The notes below the pieces were generated by a model. That model did no database searches. It was not told the DNA's origin and worked only from the letters and a program-made list of their open reading frames with translations. From positions 310,001-374,000 of the forward strand of contig NZ_JARJHL010000017.1 in the NCBI RefSeq assembly GCF_029309835.1: a DNA stretch of 64,000 nucleotides, given 5' to 3'. Within the stretch, counting starts at the first letter, position 1; every line of letters begins with the position of its first letter. This stretch comes from Paracoccus sp. DMF-8. GTDB lineage: Bacteria > Pseudomonadota > Alphaproteobacteria > Rhodobacterales > Rhodobacteraceae. This document shows positions 56,233 through 64,000 of this stretch, piece after piece. The position numbers and the translations under genes were made by a program.

Positions 56233-57136
56233 TCTTGCGTCCCCGCATTTCCAGCCGCCAGCGCTGCACCGGGTCCAGCGCGATGCGCAGCCAGTTCGAC
56301 AGCAGGTTCAGCGACAGCGTGGTCAGGATGATGGCCAGCCCCGGCCAGAAGGACAGCCACCAGGCATTGGCCAGGTATTGCTTGCCCTGCGCGATCATCA
56401 GCCCCCAGGTGATCTCGGGCGGCTGGATACCGATGCCAAGGAATGACAGGCTGCTTTCGGCCAGCATGACAAAGGCGAAATCCAGCGTGGCGATGGTCAC
56501 CAGCGTCGGGACCACCACCGGCAGGATGTGGCGGAACAGGATGCGCCGCGAGGGCGCGCCCATGACCTGCGCGGCCTGCACGAACATGCGCTCGCGGATT
56601 TCCAGCACCTCGGCGCGGGTGGTGCGCAGATAGACCGGGATGCGGGTGATCGCCAGCACGATGACCAGATTGGCGACCGAAGGCCCAAGGATATACAGCA
56701 CCACCACCGCCAGCAGCAGCGACGGAAAGGACATGATGATATCGGCAAGACGCATGATGACCTCGCCCGTGCGCCGGCCGGCATAGCCCGCGACCAGCCC
56801 CAGCGTGGTGCCGATGATGGCAGAGCCAAGCACCGCACCCGCCGCGATCAGCACGGTGTTCTGCGCCGCCACGATGATGCGCGCCAGCAGCGGCCGCCCC
56901 AGCGCGTCGGCGCCCATGACCCAGACCCAGCCGCGCGACAGGTCGAATGGCGGGGCGTTGCGGCCGCGCAGGTTCTGTTTCGTCGCCAGATCGCCGATCA
57001 GTGCCGGGCCGAACAGCGCCATCAGCAGGACGACCAGCAGAAAGATCGCCGCGCATAGCGCGAATTTGTCGGCCCACAGCATCCGGGCATAGCGGCGCAG
57101 CGCGCCCGGCTCGTCCATGACGGTCGTATCGGTCAT
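56225..57136 (-). CDS. Peptide/nickel-type ABC permease (DppC family)
   Basis: Inner-membrane permease, 303 residues from ATG 57136 (MTDTTVMDEPG). The N-terminal OppC_N helix (FALCAAIFLLVVLLMALFGP) and the BPD_transp_1 core are present: GADALGRPLLARIIVAAQNTVLI, IMRLADIIMSFPSLLLAVVV and coupling loop FVQAAQVMGAPSRRILFRHILP. FLGIGIQPPEITWG at the end is a DppC hallmark. Cotranscribed with the DppB-type and ATPase genes. Confidence 0.93.
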   Translation of the reverse strand: MTDTTVMDEPGALRRYARMLWADKFALCAAIFLLVVLLMALFGPALIGDLATKQNLRGRNAPPFDLSRGWVWVMGADALGRPLLARIIVAAQNTVLIAAGAVLGSAIIGTTLGLVAGYAGRRTGEVIMRLADIIMSFPSLLLAVVVLYILGPSVANLVIVLAITRIPVYLRTTRAEVLEIRERMFVQAAQVMGAPSRRILFRHILPVVVPTLVTIATLDFAFVMLAESSLSFLGIGIQPPEITWGLMIAQGKQYLANAWWLSFWPGLAIILTTLSLNLLSNWLRIALDPVQRWRLEMRGRKND

Positions 57137-57150
57137 CGCCCTGCCCCCCA

Positions 57151-58062
57151 TCAGTGCCGGATGCGCGGATCAAGCAACGCATAGGCGATGTCGATCAGCA
57201 CGTTCATCAGAAAGATCGCCAGCGCCGTGACCATGATCGCGGCCATGACCACGTTGAAATCGCGTTGCAGGATGGAATCGATCATCAGCTTGCCGACGCC
57301 GGGAAAGCCGAAGATGGTCTCGATCACCACGGCGCCGTTCAGCAGCGCCGCCGCCTGATCGCCGATCACGGTAATGACCGGCAGCATGGCATTGCGCAAC
57401 GCATGGACAAAGATGATCGGCCGCGCCCGCACGCCCTTGGCCCGCGCCGTCTTGACATAGGCCGAACTCAGCGCCGTCATCATCGCCCCGCGCACCACCT
57501 GCACGATCAGGCCGAAAGGCCGGATGAACAGCACCGCGACCGGCAGGATCCAGTGCCAGACCGTTCCCGTCCCCGAAGTCGGCAGCCAGCCCAGCGATAC
57601 CGAAAAGATGACGATGCCGACGATGGCGACCCAGAAATCCGGCGCCGAAGCGCCGATCAGCGACAGGATCGAGGCGACACGGTCGAACAGACCGCCACGC
57701 CACGCCGCCAGCGCGCCGATGATGATCGCCAGGATGGTGACGATGCTCATGGTGATCAGCGCCAGTTGCAGCGTCCAGGCAAAGGCTTCGGTGACCACCT
57801 CGATCGCCGGCCGCGCCTTGCGCAGCGAATCGCCGAAATCCAGATGCAGCAGGTCGCGGACATAATGGCCGAACTGCACCAGCAGCGGATCGTTCAGCCC
57901 GTGCAGGGCGCGGAACTGCTCGCGCATCTCGACGGTGGCATCGACCGGCAGGAACAGCGCCGTGGGATCGCCCGTCAGCCGGGACAGGAAAAACACCAGC
58001 ACCACCAGCCCGATCAACGAGATCAGGCTGCCGACGGCGCGTTTTCGCAGGAATGTCAGCAT
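57151..58062 (-). CDS. Peptide/nickel-type ABC permease (DppB family)
   Basis: Inner-membrane permease, 303 residues. It opens LRKRAVGSLISLIGLVVLVFFL and has FGDSLRKARPAIEVVTEAF, SLIGASAPDFWVAIVGIVIF, coupling loop TARAKGVRARPIIFVHALRN and FGFPGVGKLMIDSILQRDF, all typical of DppB/OppB. ATG 58062 follows the binding-protein stop by 53 bp, the largest gap in this operon. Confidence 0.93.
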   Translation of the reverse strand: MLTFLRKRAVGSLISLIGLVVLVFFLSRLTGDPTALFLPVDATVEMREQFRALHGLNDPLLVQFGHYVRDLLHLDFGDSLRKARPAIEVVTEAFAWTLQLALITMSIVTILAIIIGALAAWRGGLFDRVASILSLIGASAPDFWVAIVGIVIFSVSLGWLPTSGTGTVWHWILPVAVLFIRPFGLIVQVVRGAMMTALSSAYVKTARAKGVRARPIIFVHALRNAMLPVITVIGDQAAALLNGAVVIETIFGFPGVGKLMIDSILQRDFNVVMAAIMVTALAIFLMNVLIDIAYALLDPRIRH

Positions 58063-58115
58063 GATGCCCTCCGGTCCCTGCCCTGACCGGCGCCGTGGCC
58101 GGTCAGGGGGCTGGC

Positions 58116-59636
58116 TTAGTGAAAGCCGATTTGCGACAGTTGCAGTTGGCCGTTGGTGGCGATGCTGGGCCGGAAATCCAGCCGTTCGGCAACCCGCGCA
58201 TAGCCGACCATGTGGAACAGCAGCACATCGGCCACCACCTCGTCATGCAGATAGGCGACCAGTTCCTGCCACAGCCTGACCCGCTCGTCCCCGGTCGCCG
58301 CCGACGCGCGGGCGATCAGGTCGTTGGCCTTGGGATCGGCCATGCCCGATTGCAGCCCCTCGCTGTCATATTTGAAATACATGGTGAAAGCCGGGTCGCC
58401 CCTGCTGTTGTCATGCATCGCGGCCAGCATGTAGGGGCCCTGATCCTTGGGGTAGGGTTTGGTGTAAAAGGATTCGTGTTCCGCCACTTCGTAGAATTGC
58501 AGCTTCACGTTGAAACCTGCCTCGGTCAGCATCTGCTGCATCGCCTCCATCACCTCGGTGACGTTGGGATATTGCGCGGTGCGGGCGATCAGCCGGATTT
58601 CGGTATCGACCGGCACCCCGTCGGCCTTGGCCTCGGCCAGCAGCTGCCTTGCCCCCTCGGGGTCATAGGCGGGCACCTGGACAGCGGGGTTCGATCCGGC
58701 GGTGGTCGGCGGGAACAGCGCCACGGCAAGCTGCGCGCCTTCGGGCAGCAGCGTGCCGATAAAGGCCTCGCGGTCGATGGCCATGTTCAGCGCCTTGCGC
58801 ACCCGCACGTCATTGATCGGCGCCACGTCGTGCATCAGCCGCAGATAGACGGTTTCAGGATCCAGATAGGGGAAATCCGTCGCCGGGTTGGTCGCGTCGA
58901 TCAGCGAGATCGAGGGCGCCAGATCCGCCTCGCCGGTCTGGACCATGGCGGCCCGCACCGCCGGGTCCGGGCGCACGACATAGGTGGCCGATGTCACCTG
59001 AGGTTCGGCGCCCCAACAACCCTCGCGGCGGGTCAGCACGATCCGCTGGCCGGGGGTCCATTCGCTGACCGCATAGGGGCCGGTGCCGACCGGGTCGCGC
59101 ACGAATTCGACCGGCGTTTCCGCCGGAACGATGGTCACCATCGACAGCAGCAGCGGCAGGATCGGCTGCGCCGGATCGGCCCTGAAGTCGATGGTGTGGT
59201 CATCCACCACCACCGCCTCGACCGTCATGCCGCCGAAATAGCGCGGGGTTTCGCAACTGATCTGGTCGCTCATCGCGCGGTCGAAGGAATGTTTCACATC
59301 GCCCGCATCAAAGGCGCTGCCGTCCGAGAAGGTCACGCCCTGCCGCAGGTGAAAGCGCCATGAGCCGTCGGGCTGCTGTTCCCATGTTTCAGCCAGACGC
59401 GGCTGCAGGTCCCCGCCGTCATCCCGGGCCTGATATTCGGTCAGCGTCTCGTTGACGTTCTGAAAGATCACCCGCCCGATGTTCGAGCGCGTGGCCATGC
59501 ACGGCTCCAGCAGGTCCACGTCCTCTGGCAGGACGATCCTGATATCCGTCCCGGCGGCCCGCGCCGGCATCGCCGCGGTCGTCGAAAGCCCGGCCAGGAT
59601 CGCCGCCGCGCCCCAGGCAAGAATGCGTTTCCCCAT
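58116..59636 (-). CDS. Periplasmic solute-binding protein, family 5
   Basis: Substrate-binding protein of 506 residues from ATG 59636, preceded by GAGGAG, with a Sec signal (ILAWGAAAILAGLSTTAA). SBP_bac_5 features: NVNETLTEYQARDDGG, LAETWEQQPDGSWRFHLRQGVTFSDGS, DVKHSFDRAM, PVGTGPYAVSEWTPGQRI and VRKALNMAIDREAF. It is first in the minus operon and feeds the DppBC/DF-type importer. The ligand is not predictable from the sequence. Confidence 0.92.
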   Translation of the reverse strand: MGKRILAWGAAAILAGLSTTAAMPARAAGTDIRIVLPEDVDLLEPCMATRSNIGRVIFQNVNETLTEYQARDDGGDLQPRLAETWEQQPDGSWRFHLRQGVTFSDGSAFDAGDVKHSFDRAMSDQISCETPRYFGGMTVEAVVVDDHTIDFRADPAQPILPLLLSMVTIVPAETPVEFVRDPVGTGPYAVSEWTPGQRIVLTRREGCWGAEPQVTSATYVVRPDPAVRAAMVQTGEADLAPSISLIDATNPATDFPYLDPETVYLRLMHDVAPINDVRVRKALNMAIDREAFIGTLLPEGAQLAVALFPPTTAGSNPAVQVPAYDPEGARQLLAEAKADGVPVDTEIRLIARTAQYPNVTEVMEAMQQMLTEAGFNVKLQFYEVAEHESFYTKPYPKDQGPYMLAAMHDNSRGDPAFTMYFKYDSEGLQSGMADPKANDLIARASAATGDERVRLWQELVAYLHDEVVADVLLFHMVGYARVAERLDFRPSIATNGQLQLSQIGFH

Positions 59637-59783
59637 AGTCTCCTCCCCATCTGCATACCGGGCGGAAGCCATTTCAGGCAGCCCATGCCACTGCCACGGA
59701 TCACCGGGAAAGACCCGGCAGGACGCGCCCGCAGCGATTCATCTGCGCCCTCTCCTCGGTCGGCAGAGTGCCAATCGCTGTAC

Positions 59784-59801
59784 CAATTTGTCAATAAATT
59801 G
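59784..59801. promoter_or_regulatory. Operator-like inverted repeat in the divergent promoter region
   Basis: The 341-bp gap between the binding-protein gene and the sialidase-like gene (59637-59977) is strongly AT-rich from about 59760 to 59910, marking a divergent promoter. CAATTT-N6-AAATTG at 59784-59801 is a perfect inverted repeat. The GntR/FCD regulator at the end of the island is the natural candidate to bind here (inference). No other gene is seen in the gap. Confidence 0.55.
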
Positions 59802-59977
59802 TTTTACGCGAGAATGAAAACCGCCCTGAAATAATTACATTATACTGATATTTAATGTTTTTTTATTGTTATTGATATTATTTTCTATCGAATACTGTAA
59901 ACTGCAACTTGACAACTGTGCCCGCTATGCTGTTTCTGATTCCTGCCGCGGCCCCGCCTGCGGCAAGGAGGAAACAG

Positions 59978-61177
59978 ATGTCACCCGAAGAAATCGCCCA
60001 AGGCATGACCGGGCTTGTCTCGGCCACGGCGCCCGGCCGCTCCGAGGCGCTGCTGCCTTCGCCCATGGTGCAGAACCATGCGGCGTTCCTGCATATGTCA
60101 GCGGATGGCACGCTGTTCTGCCTGTGGTTCGGCGGCTCGCTGGAGGGGAAATCCGACATCTCGATCCACGCCTCGGCGCTGCTGCCCGGCGCAGAACGCT
60201 GGAGCGCGGCGCAACAGCTCAGCCATGACCCCGACCACTCCGAACAGAACCCGGTGCTTTTTGCGACGCCGGATGGCCGGCTCTGGCTGTTTCATACGTC
60301 GCAGGCCGGCGGCAATCAGGACGGTTGCCGGGTCCGCATGGTGCCCTTGACCCGCGACCCCGCCGATCCGGCGCGGCTGATCCCCGGCGCGGGGCGTTTT
60401 CTGGACGATCTGCCGCCGGGCTGCTTCGTGCGCGCCCCGGTCACGCTGCGCGCGGACGGCGCATGGCTGCTGCCGATCTTTCGCTGCATGCCGCGTCCCG
60501 GCCAGAAATGGACCGGCAGCCATGATGTCGCGACGGTCGGCGTTTCCACCGACGACGGCCAGACATGGCACCTGCAGGAGGTGCCCGGCTCGACCGGATC
60601 GGTGCATATGTCCCCGGTGCCGCTGGCTGACGGCAGCATGCCGGCCTTTTATCGGCGCAGGCAATCCGACCGGGTGCATAGCAGCCTGTCGGTGGACGGC
60701 GGATTCAACTGGTCGGCACCGGAACCGACCGACCTGCCGAACAACAATTCCTCGATCGCGGCGACGCGGCTGCGGGACGGGCGGCTGGCGCTGATCTGCA
60801 ACCTTGCATCCGCCGCCACATCGCCCGACCGCCGCGCATCGCTGTATGACGAACTGGGCGAGGATGACACCCGCCCCGATGCCGACCCGGCGGGCGGCTG
60901 CGTGCCGATCTGGGGCGTGCCGCGCGCGCCGGTCGCGGTCTGCCTGTCGTCGGACGGCGGCCGCAGCTTTCCGCAGCGGATCGTCATCGAGAACGGCCCC
61001 GGCACCTGCACCAGCAACGATTCGACCGATGGCCGCAACAGGGAACTGTCCTATCCCTGGCTGCTGGAAGGCCCGGATGGCAGCCTGCACATCGCCTATA
61101 CCTATCACCGCCGCGCCATCAAATACGTCCGGCTTGCGCCGGGCTGGGCGGACGCAGAACCCGCGAGGAAAGCATGA
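59978..61177 (+). CDS. Sialidase/BNR-repeat family protein
   Basis: Predicted six-bladed beta-propeller of 399 residues from ATG 59978, preceded by a strong AAGGAGG. Asp-box units occur at [25 protein letters not shown] and [13 protein letters not shown]. Other matching segments are [18 protein letters not shown] and [21 protein letters not shown]. There is no signal peptide, so it appears cytoplasmic, unusual for a secreted sialidase but normal for the bacterial exo-sialidase-like subgroup found in sugar catabolic operons. It may cleave or isomerise an imported glycoside or sugar acid. It starts the plus operon with pdxA-like and adh genes (4-bp overlap with the next). Confidence 0.85.
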   Translation: MSPEEIAQGMTGLVSATAPGRSEALLPSPMVQNHAAFLHMSADGTLFCLWFGGSLEGKSDISIHASALLPGAERWSAAQQLSHDPDHSEQNPVLFATPDGRLWLFHTSQAGGNQDGCRVRMVPLTRDPADPARLIPGAGRFLDDLPPGCFVRAPVTLRADGAWLLPIFRCMPRPGQKWTGSHDVATVGVSTDDGQTWHLQEVPGSTGSVHMSPVPLADGSMPAFYRRRQSDRVHSSLSVDGGFNWSAPEPTDLPNNNSSIAATRLRDGRLALICNLASAATSPDRRASLYDELGEDDTRPDADPAGGCVPIWGVPRAPVAVCLSSDGGRSFPQRIVIENGPGTCTSNDSTDGRNRELSYPWLLEGPDGSLHIAYTYHRRAIKYVRLAPGWADAEPARKA

Positions 61178-62124
61178 GCGACATCATCGGCATCACCATG
61201 GGCGACCCCTGCGGCGTCGGCCCCGAAATCAGCGTCAAGGCCCTGGCCAGCATGACGCCGGATGACCGGGCCCGGACCCGCATCTATGGCAACCGCGCCA
61301 CGCTGGAGGCCGCGAAGGCGGCCGTCGGCTGCGACGTGGATCTGGACGGCCATGTCGTCGATCTGCCGGTCGCGGGTGCGCCCCTGCCCTGGGGCCAGTT
61401 GTCGCCCGCTGCGGGCGACGCCGCCTTTCGCTTCATCGAGGCTGCTGTCCGCGACGCCGAGGCGGGCGAGATTGGCTGCATCGTTACCGCCCCCATCAAC
61501 AAAGAGGCGCTGAACGCCGCCGGCCACCATTACGACGGCCATACCGGCATGCTGCGCAGCCTGACCGGGTCGCAGGCGGCCTATATGCTGCTGGCCTCGG
61601 ACCGGCTGAAGGTGATCCATGTCTCGACGCATGTGTCCTTGAAGGACGCCATCGCGCGGGCCTCGACCGAACGGGTGCTGGCGACGATCCGGGCCGGCAA
61701 TGCGCATCTGAAACGCATCGGCATCGCCAGCCCGCGCATCGCCGTCGCCGGCATCAACCCGCATTGCGGCGAAAACGGCCTGTTCGGGACCGAAGACGAC
61801 GACCATATCGCCCCCGCCGTCGCCGCTGCCCGCGCCGAAGGGATCGACGCGCAAGGCCCGATCTCGGCCGATACGGTGTTTCACCGCGCCTATAACGGCG
61901 CCTTCGATCTGGTCGTGGCGCAATATCACGATCAGGGGCATATCCCGATCAAGCTGGTGGCTTTTGACGATGCGGTGAACGTCTCGGTCGAGCTGCCCAT
62001 CGACCGCACTTCGGTCGATCACGGGACCGCTTTCGACATCGCGGGCAAGGGCATCGCCAACCACGGCAACATGAACGCCGCCATCGCCTATGCGCGCAAA
62101 CTGGTCGCTGGCAAGCGCGCCTGA
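61174..62124 (+). CDS. PdxA-family 4-phospho-hydroxyacid dehydrogenase
   Basis: Dehydrogenase of 316 residues, start overlapping the previous stop (ATGA). It has the PdxA opening [21 protein letters not shown], the [27 protein letters not shown] segment and metal-ligand His residues in [10 protein letters not shown] and [13 protein letters not shown]. Classical PdxA acts in vitamin B6 synthesis. In catabolic operons the PdxA2 branch oxidises 4-phosphoerythronate or 4-phosphothreonate. Context favours that branch, but no DUF1537 kinase partner is seen in the window. Confidence 0.9.
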   Translation: MSDIIGITMGDPCGVGPEISVKALASMTPDDRARTRIYGNRATLEAAKAAVGCDVDLDGHVVDLPVAGAPLPWGQLSPAAGDAAFRFIEAAVRDAEAGEIGCIVTAPINKEALNAAGHHYDGHTGMLRSLTGSQAAYMLLASDRLKVIHVSTHVSLKDAIARASTERVLATIRAGNAHLKRIGIASPRIAVAGINPHCGENGLFGTEDDDHIAPAVAAARAEGIDAQGPISADTVFHRAYNGAFDLVVAQYHDQGHIPIKLVAFDDAVNVSVELPIDRTSVDHGTAFDIAGKGIANHGNMNAAIAYARKLVAGKRA

Positions 62125-62213
62125 CGCCCGGAACCACACCCAGACCCACGCCCCACCAAGGCGTCACCACCCGCCCATGCCGGGCATTATTCGCTATCAT
62201 CGGGGAGGCTCGC

Positions 62214-63323
62214 ATGACCTTGGCTCGCAACATTACCCTGCATCTGCCCAAACGGCTTGAAATCGGCGCCGGCGCCGTCGCCATGGTCGGCGCATGGGCG
62301 CCTGATGCAAAAAATGCTTTGGTGTTGACCACGCCCCATACCGTGGGTTTCGTCGAGCGGCTTGGCCTGACTGGCGCGATCACGATCTTTGACGACATTC
62401 CGGGCGAGCCGGACATCGCCTGTTTCGACCGCGCCATGGCCGCCGCCCGCGCAGCCCGCCCCGATCTGGTCGTCGGACTGGGCGGTGGCTCGGTCATGGA
62501 TCTGGCCAAGCTGGTCGCAGCGATGTGGGATGGCGACCAGACGCTGGCCGATGTCGCGGGACCGAACCGGGTCGCCGGGCGCAACACCCGGCTGGCGCAG
62601 GTCGCCACCACCGCCGGCACGGGTTCCGAGGCCGGTATCCGCGCGCTGATCACCGATCCCGGCGTCGGCAACAAGATCGCGGTCGAAAGCCCGCATCTGC
62701 TGGCCGATCTGGCGGTGCTGGATCCCGAACTGACATTCACCGTGCCGCCCGCCGTCACCGCCGCCACCGGCATCGACGCCATGGCGCATTGTGTCGAGGC
62801 TTTCACGAACAGGAACGCCCATCCCGTCATCGACGGCTTTGCCCGCATGGGTATCGCGCTGGTCGGCCGCTATCTGGCCCGGGCGGTGCGCGACGGCGCG
62901 GATACCGAGGCGCGCGAGGGGATGATGCTGGCCTCGTTCTACGGCGGCATCTGCCTTGGGCCGGTGAACACGGCGGCGGGACATGCGCTGTCCTATCCGC
63001 TTGGCACGCTGCTGCATCTGCCGCATGGGCTGGCCAATGCGATCATCTTTCCCCATGTGCTGGCCTTCAACGAAAGCGCGGTGCCGGAAAAAACCGCCGA
63101 GGTGGCGGCGGCGCTTGGCCTTTCGGGACAGAATCTGTTGCCCGCCGCGCATGGGTTCTGCACCGGTCTGGGCATCGAGATGCGCCTGTCGGCCCATGGC
63201 GCGACCGCAGACCAGCTTGCGCGCTTCGCCGGTGACGCCCACGCCATCCGCCGTCTGATGGACAACAACCCCCGCGACATGAGTGTGGACGATGTGCTGG
63301 CGATCTACCACGCCGCCTATTGA
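62214..63323 (+). CDS. Iron-containing alcohol dehydrogenase
   Basis: Group III metal-dependent alcohol dehydrogenase, 369 residues. NAD-binding GLGGGSVMDLAKLVA, then VATTAGTGSEAGIRALITD, the iron-site Asp/His in IDAMAHCVEAF and AAGHALSYPLGTLLHLPHGLANAI. The group includes maleylacetate reductase, glycerol and lactaldehyde dehydrogenases; substrate here is unknown. It is 89 bp after the PdxA-like gene and is followed by a terminator. A GGGGAGG ribosome site precedes ATG 62214. Confidence 0.92.
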   Translation: MTLARNITLHLPKRLEIGAGAVAMVGAWAPDAKNALVLTTPHTVGFVERLGLTGAITIFDDIPGEPDIACFDRAMAAARAARPDLVVGLGGGSVMDLAKLVAAMWDGDQTLADVAGPNRVAGRNTRLAQVATTAGTGSEAGIRALITDPGVGNKIAVESPHLLADLAVLDPELTFTVPPAVTAATGIDAMAHCVEAFTNRNAHPVIDGFARMGIALVGRYLARAVRDGADTEAREGMMLASFYGGICLGPVNTAAGHALSYPLGTLLHLPHGLANAIIFPHVLAFNESAVPEKTAEVAAALGLSGQNLLPAAHGFCTGLGIEMRLSAHGATADQLARFAGDAHAIRRLMDNNPRDMSVDDVLAIYHAAY

Positions 63324-63483
63324 GCGCGGCGGCCCCGGTCCGGTGCGCCCGGGCCGGGGCATCCGCTATCGCCGGTTCATGGCGGCCAGCAAATCGCTTT
63401 ACGCGGTCTATGTGAACACGCAGGGGTCTGACGACGCCAAGGAACAGAGGGGCCAAAGGTCCAAAGAGGCCAAACGACCAGAG

Positions 63484-63512
63484 GGGGCAGGGCCTGAACG
63501 CCCTGCCCCTTT
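63484..63512 (+). terminator. Intrinsic terminator of the plus-strand operon
   Basis: A perfect 10-bp GC stem GGGGCAGGGC/GCCCTGCCCC (63484-63493 and 63500-63509, 6-base loop) followed by TTT. It lies between the convergent alcohol dehydrogenase and GntR genes, 160 bp after the former, and may stop both. Confidence 0.75.
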
Positions 63513-63564
63513 GCCATGCATGATGGATTGTCCGCACGAATGGCCGGTCACGCGACCGGCCGGT

Positions 63565-64000
63565 TCAGGCCACCGCCGCGCCGGGGCGCTTGCGTTCGAA
63601 CAGCCGCTCACGCGAGCCGATCAGGTGCTGGTGCATCAGGCTTTGCGCCAGATCGCCCTTGCCGTCGCGGATCGCCTCATAGATACGGCTGTGTTCGTCA
63701 AACACCTTGGACAGGCCGCTGACCTCGCGCTTGACCGAGGCGCCGTGAAACCGCATCCCCACCGCGATATGATCCTTGAGCGCCTCCATCGCGGTGGCGA
63801 AATAGCTGTTTTCGCTGGCGCGGGCGATGGCAAGGTGGAACTGGAAATCCGCATCCTCGCGGTGCGACTGGCGGTTGGTGGCGTCGCGCATCAGTTCCAG
63901 CGCCTGTGCGATGGCCTCCAGCGTCGTGTCGTCATGGCGTTCGGCGGCGCAAGCGGCGGCGGCGGGTTCGACTGTCAGGCGGAATTCGTAGCAGTTCAGC
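63565..64000 (-). CDS. GntR-family regulator, FCD domain, cut by the window end
   Basis: Only the C-terminal 144 residues lie in the window; the N-terminal winged HTH is beyond 64000. The visible part is an FCD ligand-binding domain (CYEFRLTVEPAAAACAAERH, DADFQFHLAIARASENSYF, FDEHSRIYEAIRDGKGDLAQSLMHQHL), with metal-ligand residues expected of this group: Asp/His in DADFQFH and His in EHSRI and MHQHL. Such proteins usually repress sugar-acid catabolic genes and are relieved by an acid ligand. It likely controls the adjacent divergent operons. Confidence 0.9.
   Translation of the reverse strand, partial: LNCYEFRLTVEPAAAACAAERHDDTTLEAIAQALELMRDATNRQSHREDADFQFHLAIARASENSYFATAMEALKDHIAVGMRFHGASVKREVSGLSKVFDEHSRIYEAIRDGKGDLAQSLMHQHLIGSRERLFERKRPGAAVA

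Overview
The window looks like a chromosomal segment of a high-GC denitrifying alphaproteobacterium of the Rhodobacteraceae, most like Paracoccus. The basis is codon use, the gene orders norCBQDEF and nosCRZDFYLX, a copper nitrite reductase with NirV, pseudoazurin, NnrS and two Crp/Fnr regulators. This placement comes from gene order and protein families read by eye; no database search was run.

Layout. (1) 0-8.7 kb, minus strand: a proU/OpuA-type quaternary-ammonium ABC transporter (proX, proV, two proW) beside a catabolic operon (DapA-like lyase, aldehyde dehydrogenase, FAD amine oxidoreductase, LysR regulator). (2) 9-11.2 kb: a TetR-AhpD-MFS operon with a perfect operator palindrome. (3) 11.2-20.6 kb: iron/chelator uptake, with a flavin monooxygenase, a TonB-dependent receptor, an IclR regulator, a siderophore ABC transporter and a siderophore-interacting reductase. 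(4) 20.7-23.5 kb: a RamB-like regulator divergent from a malate synthase that lacks its C-terminal domain. (5) 23.7-46.6 kb: denitrification, with a COX1-like membrane protein, DUF2249 and MIP18 proteins, nnrS, nirK, nirV, two Crp/Fnr regulators, pseudoazurin, norCBQDEF and nosCRZDFYLX. (6) 46.6-50.8 kb: a WYL-type gene and a small envelope module, both mostly broken. (7) 50.8-64 kb: a divergent catabolic island with a peptide-type ABC transporter, DapA-like lyase, two dehydrogenases and HpaI aldolase on one strand; a sialidase-like protein, PdxA-like dehydrogenase and iron alcohol dehydrogenase on the other; and a GntR/FCD regulator cut by the window end.

The most unusual property is the number of disrupted genes. 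Isolated in-frame stops hit the second proW (TAG) and the TonB receptor (TAA). Between about 28.9 and 51.1 kb, nirV, norF, norD, norQ, norB, norC, nosR, nosZ, nosX, the WYL gene, the ClpP-like gene and hpaI all carry a frameshift or nonsense codon. nirK, pseudoazurin, norE, nosD, nosF, nosY and nosL in the same stretch are intact. Read literally, the strain could make NO from nitrite but not reduce it further by these genes. The alternative is a locally poor assembly, since most lesions are single-base indels. The sequence alone cannot decide.

Other signals: a degenerate 24-bp element shared by the TonB-receptor and siderophore-operon promoters; two classes of Crp/Fnr boxes (TTGCG type at nirK and pseudoazurin, TTAAC/GTCAA type at nor) matching two regulators with different recognition helices; and a terminator between proX and proV.
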